Origin: Ichthyophis bannanicus
Taxonomy: Eukaryota; Chordata; Amphibia; Gymnophiona; Ichthyophiidae
Assembly (NCBI GenBank): GCA_033557465.1
Contig: CM066032.1
Location: 1,315,543,758-1,315,607,757, forward strand
Length of the DNA stretch: 64,000 nucleotides
Direction: 5' to 3'
Part shown: positions 1 through 9,639 of the stretch, piece by piece
Position numbering within the stretch: the stretch's first letter is position 1
Layout of the letters: every line of letters starts with the position of its first letter
Program-made: the position numbers and the translations under genes
The notes under the pieces: generated by a model
What the model was told of the DNA's origin: nothing
Seen by the model: only the letters and a program-made list of their open reading frames with translations
Databases searched by the model: none

Positions 1-734
1 CAAAATATCTTTAAGACAATCAAACAAATAGTATGTTGTTGGTAGTTTCTCTCTGGCCTGTGGCAAAAGATCAGAGTAATAGGGGTGTGCATTCAATGCA
101 GTTCATTTGGTTTGCTTGGCAGGGCTGCTTTTCTCTATGGGCAAAAGGGGCAGCTGTCCCGGGCTCCTACACAATGGGAGCCCATCTGGGGAAATGTAGC
201 TCCAAGGTTACCAGTCCAATTTTTCTGCCAGTCCATCCTTTCTTCTCTTGAGGCCGAACCATGGGATTTAATTGTGCTGTAATCATCAAGCATAAAACAA
301 ACAAACCCCCAAACCAGCAGTCAGTTCAAGTCATCACCATGCCTCTAAGCTGCACTTTGCAGAGCAGGTCCGGTCCGATACCACTGTAGCAAAAGAGGAA
401 CACGCATGTGCGGGGCCAGCACGGAGCACGTGGTGGGCAGGGCATGCTGCATCTGCATCTGCACAGTGGGTTTGGGCATTTGGGTAAGGCTGCACCAGGC
501 GTTTAACAGGCCTAGCTGGGGAAGTGGCAAAGCCACAACCAACATCGGTGAGACAAAGACCTGGCATTGAATATCCGGGGTTAAAGGTTGGTGGTAATGG
601 CTGTGAGTCATAGCAGCGCATAGCCGTCCCAGAAGAACATCAGCCCCTACATTTCCATTTTGCTCCAAAAGGCAGGAGGTTAGGAGATGCTTAACTTATG
701 TGTAGCATGATATATTTGCATTTAGTTCAAACCT
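1..734. other. No gene recognised
   Basis: Unique-looking sequence. The stretch from about 340 to 670 is GC-richer, and short open frames there overlap on the minus strand, but none has a recognisable domain or splice context. I see no repeat family I can name. Confidence 0.4.
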
Positions 735-943
735 TTCCAGTAGTAGTTCAAGGTCAGTTGCCACCAGATACAGGAGGTATTTCTCTGTCCCCAGAGGGCT
801 TACAATCTAAGTTTGCAAATGAGGCAGTAGAGAGATAAGTGACTTACCGAAGGCCACAGCAAGCGCCAGAAGGATTCAACCCCTTTTCTCCTTTACCAGG
901 CACCATTGCTCTAGCCACTTGATTACTCCTCAACTCTATTAAT
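735..943 (-). repeat. tRNA/core-type SINE with LINE-like tail
   Basis: Read on the minus strand, this begins with a tRNA-like head (a degenerate 'gtggctagagc' box A and a 'ggttgaatcc' box B). A MIR-like core follows ('cggtaagtcacttatctctc...gcctca'), then a tail containing 'gattgtaagccctctgggga'. The order head, core, tail is that of CORE-SINEs. A short piece of the same kind of tail ('tgtacctgaatgtaactcgt') lies at about 1083-1150 on the plus strand. The copy is old and diverged. Confidence 0.6.
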
Positions 944-945
944 GG

Positions 946-1852
946 CTTATTTTCACCTGCAGAAAACTGGGGGAACAATGGGGACCAATCCCCAAAATTT
1001 TCCCAATGGCCCCATAAATGGTTAAAGCAATCCTATGTTTGGGCACCCAAATATGAAAAGTGTACACAGCACAGATGCATACTGTACCTGAATGTAACTC
1101 GTCTTGATCTCCTCCTGGAAATGCCTGAACTAAATACTAAAATTAATTAAAACAAAAATAAAAAATGTAGTTTCTAGCCAAGCTCCAACGTATAATAATG
1201 TCCTTGACTACCACTGCAAATTGCTTGTATGCCTGAATACCTATGAATTTATGTGCTACAGTCAGTTGTGTGCGCTTTAAGTTCAATCATGCATACAATA
1301 TGTGTGCAAAAAAACAAATAGGTCAAAGATGAAAAAATGCCTGAAAATAAGTAAAATTTAATTCTGAGCATAAGCCAAACTTTTATTTATCCCCCTACAG
1401 AGTAGATGTGCTTTACCGAAGATTCTTATACAATAAATCCCAGCAATCTGATTATGAATATAGAATTCATAATACGTACAAGTAAATTTGTATTTTGTTT
1501 ACAGGTTTTAGTTTCATTTTATAAGAATTTTCATTTCAAAGCAATTTTGTTAATTAAGAAGATAGCCGTGGCTACTGCTGAAAGAGAAAGCATGGCTGAA
1601 AAATTACTAGAGGTTTCAGACAAATAAAAAACAGTCAGAGGCTGGTCTTAAACTATTAAAAGGGACACATTTTTCAGATAAGCTATCAACATACCTCGGT
1701 GGGAGGTGGAAGGGGTCTGGCACTAGCAAACATTGTTATATTGCTGGTGATTTTCATTCCTGTTTCCTTATTGGTTCAAAGACTGTCTAGTCTGGAGTTT
1801 TATGTAAATGCTAACTGGATATTTTGCCTTGAGAATCTATTGATTCTTGCTG
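946..1852. other. No gene recognised
   Basis: AT-rich sequence with a SINE-tail fragment near 1083-1150. The open frames at 1406-1627 and 1699-1953 are short, hydrophobic or low-complexity, and have no recognisable domain, so they are not called as genes. Confidence 0.4.
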
Positions 1853-1991
1853 TAGAGATTTACTCCAAAGATTTTTTTTTTGTATCTTCTTGTGCCAGAA
1901 GTTTTGTCTCTGACAGTAAACTTAGACATTATTTCACAGAATTTCTGGCATAAGAACATGACAAAAGAAAAATCTTTGGAGTAAATCTCTA
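1853..1991. repeat. 139-bp near-complete hairpin (MITE-like)
   Basis: The two ends are a perfect inverted repeat beginning TAGAGATTTACTCCAAAGAT. The complementarity continues inward, with few mismatches, to about 50 bases per arm, including the matching 'gccagaa' and 'ttctggc' blocks. Only a short loop remains. No clear target duplication is visible. It could be a palindromic miniature transposon or the remnant of one; a structured transcript is possible but not shown. Confidence 0.6.
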
Positions 1992-2640
1992 GAGCAGGAT
2001 TCTAAATCCAGTTACATGTACTGTCATGCAGCAGGAGCTGATGGAAGCAAAGATGCAGGAAAAGAAGCTGTTTTTCATAATATAAAAGATGTGCACGGGA
2101 TGCAATTCCCGCACAGAGCAGCTAGAGGGAGCAGGCGTGCACTCACAGAGGCTGAGTGGACACACCTAGCTAATCGACACTACCTGACAATCAGCCCAGA
2201 AAGCTCAAACACAGGAGAGCTTTATAAGCAAGAGGCTGGAGATTGGAGAGGGGATGGAGGTGGACCGGAGAGAAGCACCAGGAGCAAAGCCATGTGAGAG
2301 GAATGCACCACGAGCAAGGGCCAAGAAGAAGGAAGCACCAGGAGCATTGAGCTAAGTCCTGGGAGTAAATGGGAAAGCAATGCTGAGCAAAGGAACAGTC
2401 ACCTTGGGAAGCAGAGCAGTGCTGAAGGAAGAAGCCAGAAGTTAGGCTTGGAAAGAGGCCTGCGCTTACCAAAGGAACCAGTGACCAGACTGGAAGGTAA
2501 CAAGAGCTTTCAGGGAAAAGACTGGCACGAGGGTTGTGTCCCTGGAGAACTACTGGAAGGAGAAAGTTCCTGTTCTACATGCTGCTGGAAGCCAAGGTAT
2601 GCTGACTCTGTTTTTATGAGAAAAAGCTCACCTTGCAAAA
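1992..2640. other. Purine-rich sequence, possibly part of an old LTR
   Basis: Rich in 'gagca', 'gaag' and 'ccagga' words. In composition it loosely resembles the interior of the LTR-type insertion at 19812-21932. No gene is supported. Confidence 0.25.
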
Positions 2641-2857
2641 TGCAATGTGTGCCTTTGAGTCAGTCCTGACTCCTGGTGACCCAGAAGCTCCTTGGTTTTC
2701 TTGGCAGTGTCACTGGAAGTAGATTGCCAGGCCTTTCTTCTGAGGCAGTGGAGGGTTAAGTGACTTGCCCAAGGCCACAAGGAGTGCTAGTGGGAATCAA
2801 ACCCTGGTTACTTGGTTACCAAGCCAGTGTTCTAACCACTAGGCTACTCCTCCACTC
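2641..2857 (-). repeat. tRNA/core SINE
   Basis: On the minus strand there is a box A ('tagcctagtggtta') and a box B ('ggtttgattcc'). A MIR-type core follows ('ccttgggcaagtcacttaac'), then a tail with 'ggcctggcaatctacttcc' and 'gccaagaaaacc'. It is the same family as the plus-strand copy at 45635-45862, which shares both head and tail. Confidence 0.75.
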
Positions 2858-3280
2858 TTTTAAAAACAATGCTCATTTTACAAGAAAGGAAAGCAAACCT
2901 ACCTTTCATGACCCAGATTGTAAAGGCACAAAGGTAGGCCACGCTCACTGGCGAACCTTAGAAGAACTCTACAAACACCCAGAGACCAAGAATAGCAACT
3001 GGCCAGAAACAATAGCCAGAGAAACCCCAGATACAGAAAGGGATAACTCTGACTCAGAGCAGATGCAAGTGGAATTTGTGGAGCCTAGTCTTCTGTCTCA
3101 AGAGGAGATGGACTGTTCTCTATGCATTACAAGCAGTTTAGAATCATTGCTAGACTTGTAAATAATATATGCTACCTCCAGTGTGTTACTTGTATGCTAA
3201 AAGGAAGAAGAGTGTTGAAACATTTGAGTTACTCTAGGAAGCCTTAATTAATCCTTGTTACAACTGTAAAGCATAACAGT
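2858..3280 (+). other. Possible decayed LTR-associated open frame
   Basis: An open frame ending at 3161 is acidic near its end and finishes with EMDCSL followed by a short serine/leucine tail. A comparable acidic frame ending in YMDCSLSRLLW lies at 21290 inside the LTR-type insertion. The similarity is short and may be chance. It suggests that the sequence upstream of the Gag at 3880 could be a related LTR. No function is assigned. Confidence 0.25.
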
Positions 3281-3879
3281 TTTTCTTTACCATCAGTTTT
3301 GTTTCATTCCTGAAGTAAAGGACTTTTTCTCTATGTTGTGACCCACCTGAATCTTTTGCGTAAAGGGAAATAAAAGCTTTGTTATCTGCATTCACAATTT
3401 ACTTCTTAATAGGAGCTGAACTACTAAGACCAGGCTGCACCTGGCTCTTAAAGGAACCTCCTCTCATATAAAAATATTTTTTGTGTCCACCCTACCCTTA
3501 TGACCACTGGCCACCAGGGGGGGTACGCGACATAAATGGCGTAGTTAGAATATTTGGGTCTTACAACTGTCAGAAGAAAAATAAAGAAAGAAACTAACTC
3601 CAAGACAAAAAAAAACAACCCCCGGAGTGGAGCAGCAAACCCCGGAGTGGAAGGAGACACTTGGATCAGAGTGGGAAGTATCGTGTTGCTGACACCTGAG
3701 GCGGAGCGCTGCAACATCTTTTCCAAAGCTGACGCAGCACCGGCATCAGGTAAAACGTATATATACTTGACCTGTGTTGGATGTGACAGTAAGAGTTGAA
3801 AAAAAAGAGAAAATAGAGAGCTCATTGTTAGTTTGGGCCACACTTGGTTTTTCTCTCTTTTTTTTTTTCAGGAATCATC
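3281..3879 (+). other. Presumed 5' LTR/leader of the Gmr1-like element
   Basis: This sequence leads directly into the gag frame that starts at 3880. It contains an AATAAA at 3369-3374, a long GC-mixed leader and a pyrimidine tract just before the gag ATG. I could not define the LTR ends or a primer-binding site with confidence. 'ttggatcagag' at about 3661 is only a distant match to common gypsy primer sites. Confidence 0.3.
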
Positions 3880-4517
3880 ATGGAGCAGAAGGAGCTGTGC
3901 GCCTGGATGGCTCTCCAATTCGATAGGCAAGGAGAACTGGCTTGCCAGACCCAGAGGCAGGCTATTCAAGCCATGCATGAGTAGCAGAAGCCTATCCTAC
4001 AAATGATAGAGGCATGGCTGGCCCAGCAGAAAGAGTCACTGGAGAGAGCCAACACTCAGCATGGACAAAACCCTGAACTGAGTAACCGTCCGGTAGGACA
4101 ACAGACATGTGACACCTTGTCGGTAGGAAAATTAACTGCCACCAACGACGTGGACGATTTCATTGATTCCTTTGATAGAACTGCACATTCGGCGAACTGG
4201 CCGAAAGAGCAATGGGCAATTCGCCTGGCAGCATCTCTCACAGGGAGCCGCTGTCAGCATACAGGGCGATGCCCCGTGCTCTGGACAATAATTATGAAGA
4301 GGTGGTCAAGGCCATCAGGGATCGCCTGGGCCTCACACCCTTTGTATACAATCGTTTGTTAAGAGCCACTCATCTTAAGGTAGGCGAGAAGCCTAAGGCT
4401 CTAGGACATAGAATAAGCAGTTTGGCTACAAAATGGTTAAAACCTGATGAAAAAACAGTGAGTACTTTAATGGATCTGATAATATTGGAACAATACGAGC
4501 ATGTCTGCAGTTCCTAA
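3880..4517 (+). pseudogene. Gmr1-like gypsy Gag, SCAN-like capsid domain, broken
   Basis: The reading begins at the ATG at 3880 (MEQKELCAWMALQF...), meets an in-frame TAG at 3982 and continues from 4003 in the same frame. A frameshift near 4250 moves the reading to the frame ending at 4517, which then passes into the frame beginning at 4501. The capsid part contains DDFIDSFDRTA. It is followed by a segment with the layout of a SCAN domain: 'ALGHRISSLATKWLKPDEKT', then 'LIILEQYEHV', then 'VQNFL' in the next frame. SCAN domains are known to derive from the Gag capsid of Gmr1-like elements. The copy is dead: at least one stop and two frame changes. Confidence 0.75.
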
Positions 4518-5304
4518 AAGTGTGCAGAACTTCCTTATTTTGCAAAATTGTCACACCACTGCTGAAGCCATTGCGCTAACAGAGCGTTATTTGGAGGCAG
4601 AAGTGGCCACCCAATCAAAGGTGGAGACTCCAAAGTTGGCAGTTGGTATGGAAAGGCAGAAATCAGAAAGTCTCTCACGCTGTTCACATGAGGGTTTGAA
4701 AAATGTTACTGCTATGTTAAAGGAACCTTCTAAAAGATGTTTTTCGTGTGGAAAAAGGGGTCACTTAAAGAACGAATGTTACATGCGTACTGCTCTCATT
4801 GGGGAGAATATGAAAGCAATACGTGAGGGGTTTGTGTTAAGTGTAAAAATACAAGGCATTGATGCCAAATCACTTTTAGACTCTGGCGCAGATCAGACCA
4901 TGATCTCCCACAAATTATGGTCTTTGATCAAGGAGCATCGTGAGTCTGTACCCAGTCAGCCAGCAGGAAAAGTAAAAATAAAGTGCATACATGGTGCTGC
5001 CACACATTATCCGGTATACAAGCTATTTGTAAAAGGCTTGGGTATTGAAAAGGAAATGTTGATTGCTGTAATACCTAAACTACCTCAGGAGCTAGGGCTA
5101 GGTAGAGACTGGCCTCAGTTTAGAAGAGGTCTGGAAAAAGGCTTGTCTCCACAGGAAGTTTTTGTATCCACTTGCACCCCCTCTAAGGTTAGAGCAGTTC
5201 CCAGTCCTCTTTTGGAGAAATCAAAAAGGGCCATATTTCCCAGGGAAGCTCTGGTTTCAACTCGTATGCAAGCAAAAACCTCCAAAATCCCCTCTTGTTC
5301 CTGA
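4501..5304 (+). pseudogene. Gmr1-like gypsy Gag C-terminus, zinc knuckle and aspartic protease
   Basis: This 267-residue frame starts with the end of the SCAN-like region and then has a CCHC zinc knuckle, CFSCGKRGHLKNEC, coded at 4738-4779. A retropepsin-like domain follows, whose catalytic motif is DSGADQT (Asp codon at 4879), with a later 'LGLGRDW' block. The knuckle binds nucleic acid in Gag; the protease would cut the polyprotein. The frame ends at 5304 in a TGA. The pol reading resumes at 5314, so this is a single broken polyprotein rather than a separate gene. Confidence 0.8.
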
Positions 5305-5313
5305 GAAGCAGCT

Positions 5314-5830
5314 TTGGATGACCTCCCTTCTCATAAAGATTTGATAAATGTCCCCTCTGGGAAAGAAAGAAAGTCAAAAGCGGAGAAGCGGAAAGAAAGA
5401 AAGTGTCGCTCTCAGGGTAGAGCTGAGCTTGAAGCGGGAAAGGGAATGCCCTGGGTACCCTCTGAATTAGTTGAAAAATTCCCCTCCTTTAAAAAGGAAC
5501 AAAGAGCAGATCCTGCCCTGACCCGCGCTTTTGAGCACGCTTAAGAAGAGAAGGATACCTTTCCCAGATTTGTTATAAAGGAAGACACACTGTACAGGGA
5601 AAGTAGGGACCTTCGGTCTGGAAATATTCGGAAGCAGCTAGTAGTACCAAATACCTTCAAATCCTTGGTTCTACGCCTAGCACATGATCACCCAGTAGGA
5701 GGCCACAAGGGTGCACAAGGGACCCTTGATCAAATACTGGCCAGGTGTCTTTAGGGAAACCACTCGTTTTTGCGAGTCTTGTGCCTCTTGTCAATGAGTA
5801 ACCCCTGTACGACCACCTGAAGTACCCTTA
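5314..5830 (+). pseudogene. Gypsy pol linker and integrase zinc-binding (HHCC) region
   Basis: The frame 5314-5544 ends with 'FKKEQRADPALTRAF', typical of the linker just before gypsy integrases. After a TAA at 5542 the same frame continues with 'DTLYRES' and then 'LVLRLAHDHPVGGHKG', which supplies the two histidines of the integrase zinc finger. The cysteine pair follows in degraded form (FCESCASCQ in a shifted frame near 5770). There is no reverse transcriptase between the protease and this region. Confidence 0.7.
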
Positions 5831-5836
5831 ATTCCA

Positions 5837-6259
5837 ATGCCGGTAATTTCAGTACCGATTAGAAGGCTCGCCATGGATATAGTGGGACCTCTTATAAAAA
5901 CGCCAAGAGGATTTCAATATATACTTGTTATTATTGATCAAGCCACACGTTTCCTGTGGGCTGTGCCCCTAAGGAACATCTCAGCGAAATCCATCGCTAG
6001 TGAATTGATAAAGCTGTTTTGTGAGGTGGTATTCCCTCAGGAAGTATTGATGGACAGGGGCAGCAATTTTATGTCCAGGTACTTGGCCCAGGTGTGGGAT
6101 GCCTTTGGCATTCACCATCTCAAGACGACTGCCTATCATCCCAAATGCAATAGTTTGGTTGAGAGAATGAACCAAAGCATAAAGCAGATGCTTCGACGCG
6201 CTTTGGACGGGGAAATGACGGAATGGGATACCATGCTACTCTTCATACTATATGCTTGA
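5837..6259 (+). pseudogene. Gypsy integrase core, truncated
   Basis: This is a retroviral-type integrase catalytic core. It opens with 'RLAMDIVGPLIKTPRGF' carrying the first catalytic Asp. 'MDRGSNFMSRYLAQVWDAFG' carries the second Asp, and 'TTAYHPKCNSLVERMNQSIK' contains the catalytic Glu. The frame stops at 6259, just before the C-terminal domain, and no RT or RNase H follows; at 6297 a hAT terminus begins. With the protease directly upstream, the order Gag-PR-IN matches Gmr1-type gypsy elements, in which integrase precedes RT. The RT part has been lost here. Confidence 0.8.
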
Positions 6260-6296
6260 AGGGAACGAACACAAAGTTCCCTAGGCATCTCGCCCT

Positions 6297-8955
6297 CAGG
6301 GGCGGCCCAAGGGGGGTGCGGGGCCATGTGCGGAGATGCAGTGCGGGGCCTCATTTGCATAAGGTGCCTCATTTGCATAAATATTTGCATAATGTTACCA
6401 TACACTAACTTTTAGTAAACATGCCTCTTAATGAGTATATGGATAAAGAAAGACTAAAATATTTCTACATTGCTATAGTCCAGTACCAACCGCCAGGCAC
6501 ATTAGGAACTACTACAAACACTGCCCATTTAGAACCCATAGCAAACCCGCCGTATCCTAACAGCACTACCAGGACTCACAAAGCACCATACCCTACCTAT
6601 CAAAAGGCAACACTGAAAATATTAAACCAATACATTTCAGAGAATAACAATACATGACCTACTGGGGAAAGAGAACAAGTGGCAATGTCAAATAGGAATT
6701 ATATAAACAGAATACCTCAGCTCAGTTACACATGCAGAACATAGACCAGGGGTGGGCAACTCCGGTCCTGGAGGGCCGCAAACCAGTCAGGTTTTTGGGA
6801 TATCCCTAATGAACATGCATGAGATATATATGCATTAGAGATATTCTGCCAACCTGACTGATTTGTGGCCCTCCAGGGCTGGATTTGGAGACCCCTGCCT
6901 TACACCTCCGTCATTTAAGATCGTGAGTGGGCAAGGTACAGATGTCCTAGACATCGAAAGGGTATATAGAATGTGTCACATTCCTCCTAGATTCTCACCA
7001 CCACCAAAAAGTTGTCTAATAGACAATGTTTTGGTGGTGGTGAGAAGTGAGGAGGACTGTGACAAATTCTATCTAACCTTTTTGATGTCTTGGACATCTG
7101 CACCTTGTCCACTCACAATCTTAAATGACAGAGGTGTAAGGCAGGGGTCTCCAGATCCAGCCCTGGAGGGCCACAAACCAGTCAGGTTGGCAGGATATCT
7201 CTAATGCATATATATCTCATGCATATTCATTAGAGATATCCCGAAAACCTGACTGGTCTGCGGCCCTCCAGGACCAGGTTTGCCCACCCCTGACATAGAC
7301 CATTACCAAACAAGGAATCACAATTTAGAAACAGGAAGACAATAATTAAACTAGGAACCCCAAAAGCCAAACTTGGAATGTACAGAACCATTCTGTAATT
7401 GCACATCATACTTTTCCATACTAAAATTTCATATATACGCATGCACACTCACACACACAGGGGACCAGTGAGCAAAGGAACTATCAGAGAACTGTGCACC
7501 TCCCTACAGGTAAAGTTACAGGCTGATGGTTCTTTCAGTCTGTCCGGCTGCCAGAGCCTAGTGTTCTGCTTTGACTGTAGCTGCTTTTTGCCACTTCCCA
7601 GAAGCTGCCGCTCTAGGTAATTGCCCAATCTGCTTAGTGATTACGCCAGCCCTGTTCCCAAACTCCCTTCCCCCCCTCCCATCCGTAGATCATCTGCACA
7701 TTGCAAACCGGTCCCAGACAGTAGCGTTTGCTTAGAGACTACTTTCTAACGCTTGTGCTAAGTATATGACCAAGGAAGCAAAAGAAAACCTCAGGCTTGA
7801 TTCTGCAGCAGGAAAGCGAGGGCACATCTTAACCACCAAAGAGCGATGTAATAACCTTTCCCTGCCCCTGTCTAGCAGAGCACTCAAGGCTCAGTTTAGC
7901 ATCTGAATTGAAGCCTGAAGACCTCCTGATCCAGCATGGAACACAGCCACCGATTTACAAAATGAATTTTATTTACTATATGCATCGCCTGCAACCCAGT
8001 TCCCCCTTCCTCTCGTTAAGGAGAGGCTCTGCTCCAGTGCTTAAAGTGGGCTCAGCTCCACCGATATTTTCCAGCCACAGGAGATGCCGGCGAAAGCCTT
8101 GCTTGTGTGGAGCTGGCCAGCACAGTCTACCTGCTAAGTCCCCCCCCCCCCCCACCCACTTTGCCCTCTCTTTGCTTTTGCAGAAGCAGAGCAGCAGCTC
8201 CTGGAAAAAGTGAACTGCAAGCAGTCTGCTCCAGGGCACAGGCAGGTGGACAGCCTGAGATACCGAGAAGGAGGGGAGCTGAAGCATAACCGAGGGGGAA
8301 AGGAGGATGAAAACCAGAAGCTGGGGCAAAAGGAGACCAGAGGACACAGGGGAAAGCAAAAGCAGACGCGCACAGGGAGGGAAGCGAAAGTACAAGGTCA
8401 CAAAACATAAAAGGAGGCAAAAGGCCCTCTGCTTTTTAGAAAGTTGCTAAAAGAACTGCAATCAGAGGGTCCTTCTTAGCATCCCATACGCGATCACAGA
8501 AATAATTTACTTACTGTGGTAATACTGGCTGGCTTTTATAAAAAGATTTCCACAGAATTATAAAGCACTCGTCGTCGTTGTCCAACTTGCAGCAAGCACC
8601 TCCAGTTCCACGTGCAGCTGGTGTGCTGAGTCAGAATCAGGGGGAGGAGTTTTGGGTCTACGTCATGATGCATGCCTGCCTATAGCGAATGGCAGCAGCA
8701 CGTCGATGTCGGGCACGGGCAGCAAAGCAAACCAGCAAAAAGGAGTCAGATCACAAGAGCGGGGCTGCCGCCCGGGCTGCCGGGGCTGGTAGAATGCAGC
8801 GGTGCCGCAGCGGCAGCAGGACGGAGCACTTTTTCTAGGCGTCGGTTCAGGCAGGCAAGACAAGGGCAGCAGCAAGAGTGTTTTTAGTGCGGGGCCCCCC
8901 AAAGCGCGGGGCCCTGTGCAAAAAACATTCTTGCTCAATGGATGGGCCGGCCCTG
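6297..8955. mobile_element. Non-autonomous hAT-derived element
   Basis: The left end starts CAGGGGCGGCCC and the right end finishes GGGCCGGCCCTG, a hAT-like inverted pair. The flanking octamers (CTCGCCCT and CTCGGGAC) match only in their first four bases, so the right flank may have been rearranged. The interior holds a segment also found in the hAT at 52925 (6340-6470 and 7307-7400), a separate 546-bp hAT insertion, and GC-rich sequence with a poly-C run near 8141. No transposase frame was recognised. The open frames in 7908-8938 overlap on both strands and look non-coding. Confidence 0.55.
6747..7292. mobile_element. 546-bp palindromic hAT miniature element, copy 1
   Basis: The ends are CAGGGGTGGGCAA and TTGCCCACCCCTG, flanked by an exact 8-bp duplication ACATAGAC at 6739-6746 and 7293-7300. 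These are hAT hallmarks. The whole element is an imperfect palindrome: the outer arms include 'ctggagggcc', and the centre is a second hairpin around 'caccaccaccaaaaa'. It encodes no transposase. A second copy of exactly the same length lies at 25862-26407. Confidence 0.9.
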
Positions 8956-9129
8956 CTCGGGACCCACCTAGCCAGTCGGGTTTTCAGGATAACCACAATG
9001 AATATGTATGAGAGAGATTTGCATACACTGCCTCCATTATATGCAAATCTCTCTATGCATATTCATTGTGGCTATCCTGAAAACCCGACTGGCTAGGTGG
9101 GTCCCGAGGACAGGGTTGAGAACCCCTGC
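8956..9129. mobile_element. Palindromic hAT miniature, left end missing
   Basis: The two arms read 'tcgggacccacctagccagtc...ataaccacaatgaatat' and their reverse complement, and the right terminus is GTTGAGAACCCCTG. The expected matching left terminus is absent: the sequence abuts the right end of the preceding hAT at 8955. The fusion looks like a deletion or recombination at the junction. Confidence 0.7.
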
Positions 9130-9344
9130 TCTAGTGCATTACTAGCAGCACTGCACCAGCCATGCATGGCAGCTAACATCCATTCTCCAGCCCAAATTTA
9201 TTCTAACTCTGCCTATTCATGCACGTCTCAGGTAACACAACATTTACAGCACAGGAGTATTCTGTCTGCAAACTCCCGGCTACCACAGGCTGAAAACACA
9301 TATTAGCCTCACGCTAAACCTCATGCTTCTGACAGCCGCGCTTT

Positions 9345-9470
9345 AGTAAATATGTCCCTGTTTGTTTCTGAAGCAATAAGGGGTTAAATGATTTGCCCAA
9401 GGATACAAGGAACATCAGTGGGATTTGAATTCTTGCTTCCCTGATTCCAACCTGCTGCTCCAACAAGACA
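9345..9470 (-). repeat. tRNA/core SINE fragment
   Basis: On the minus strand this reads a box-B-like 'aattcaaatccc' and then the core 'ccttgggcaaatcatttaac'. The head and tail are partly lost. Confidence 0.55.
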
Positions 9471-9639
9471 TTCAGAATAAAGAGCTCGCATTCAAATCTT
9501 TCTATAAACATAGCACTTATGATCATAAATACACATTAGCTAGCTATCACAGGATAAACCAGAATGACAGCTCATTAGGTGAACATTTCTCAAAGGATCA
9601 CTCTCATAATAACCTTATTATTAAGGCACTGAGACTTGT

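Noticed and set aside
7908..8938. Several overlapping frames of 60-140 residues in GC-rich DNA
   Set aside because: Frames on both strands in GC-rich, low-complexity sequence inside a hAT-derived element; no recognisable protein.
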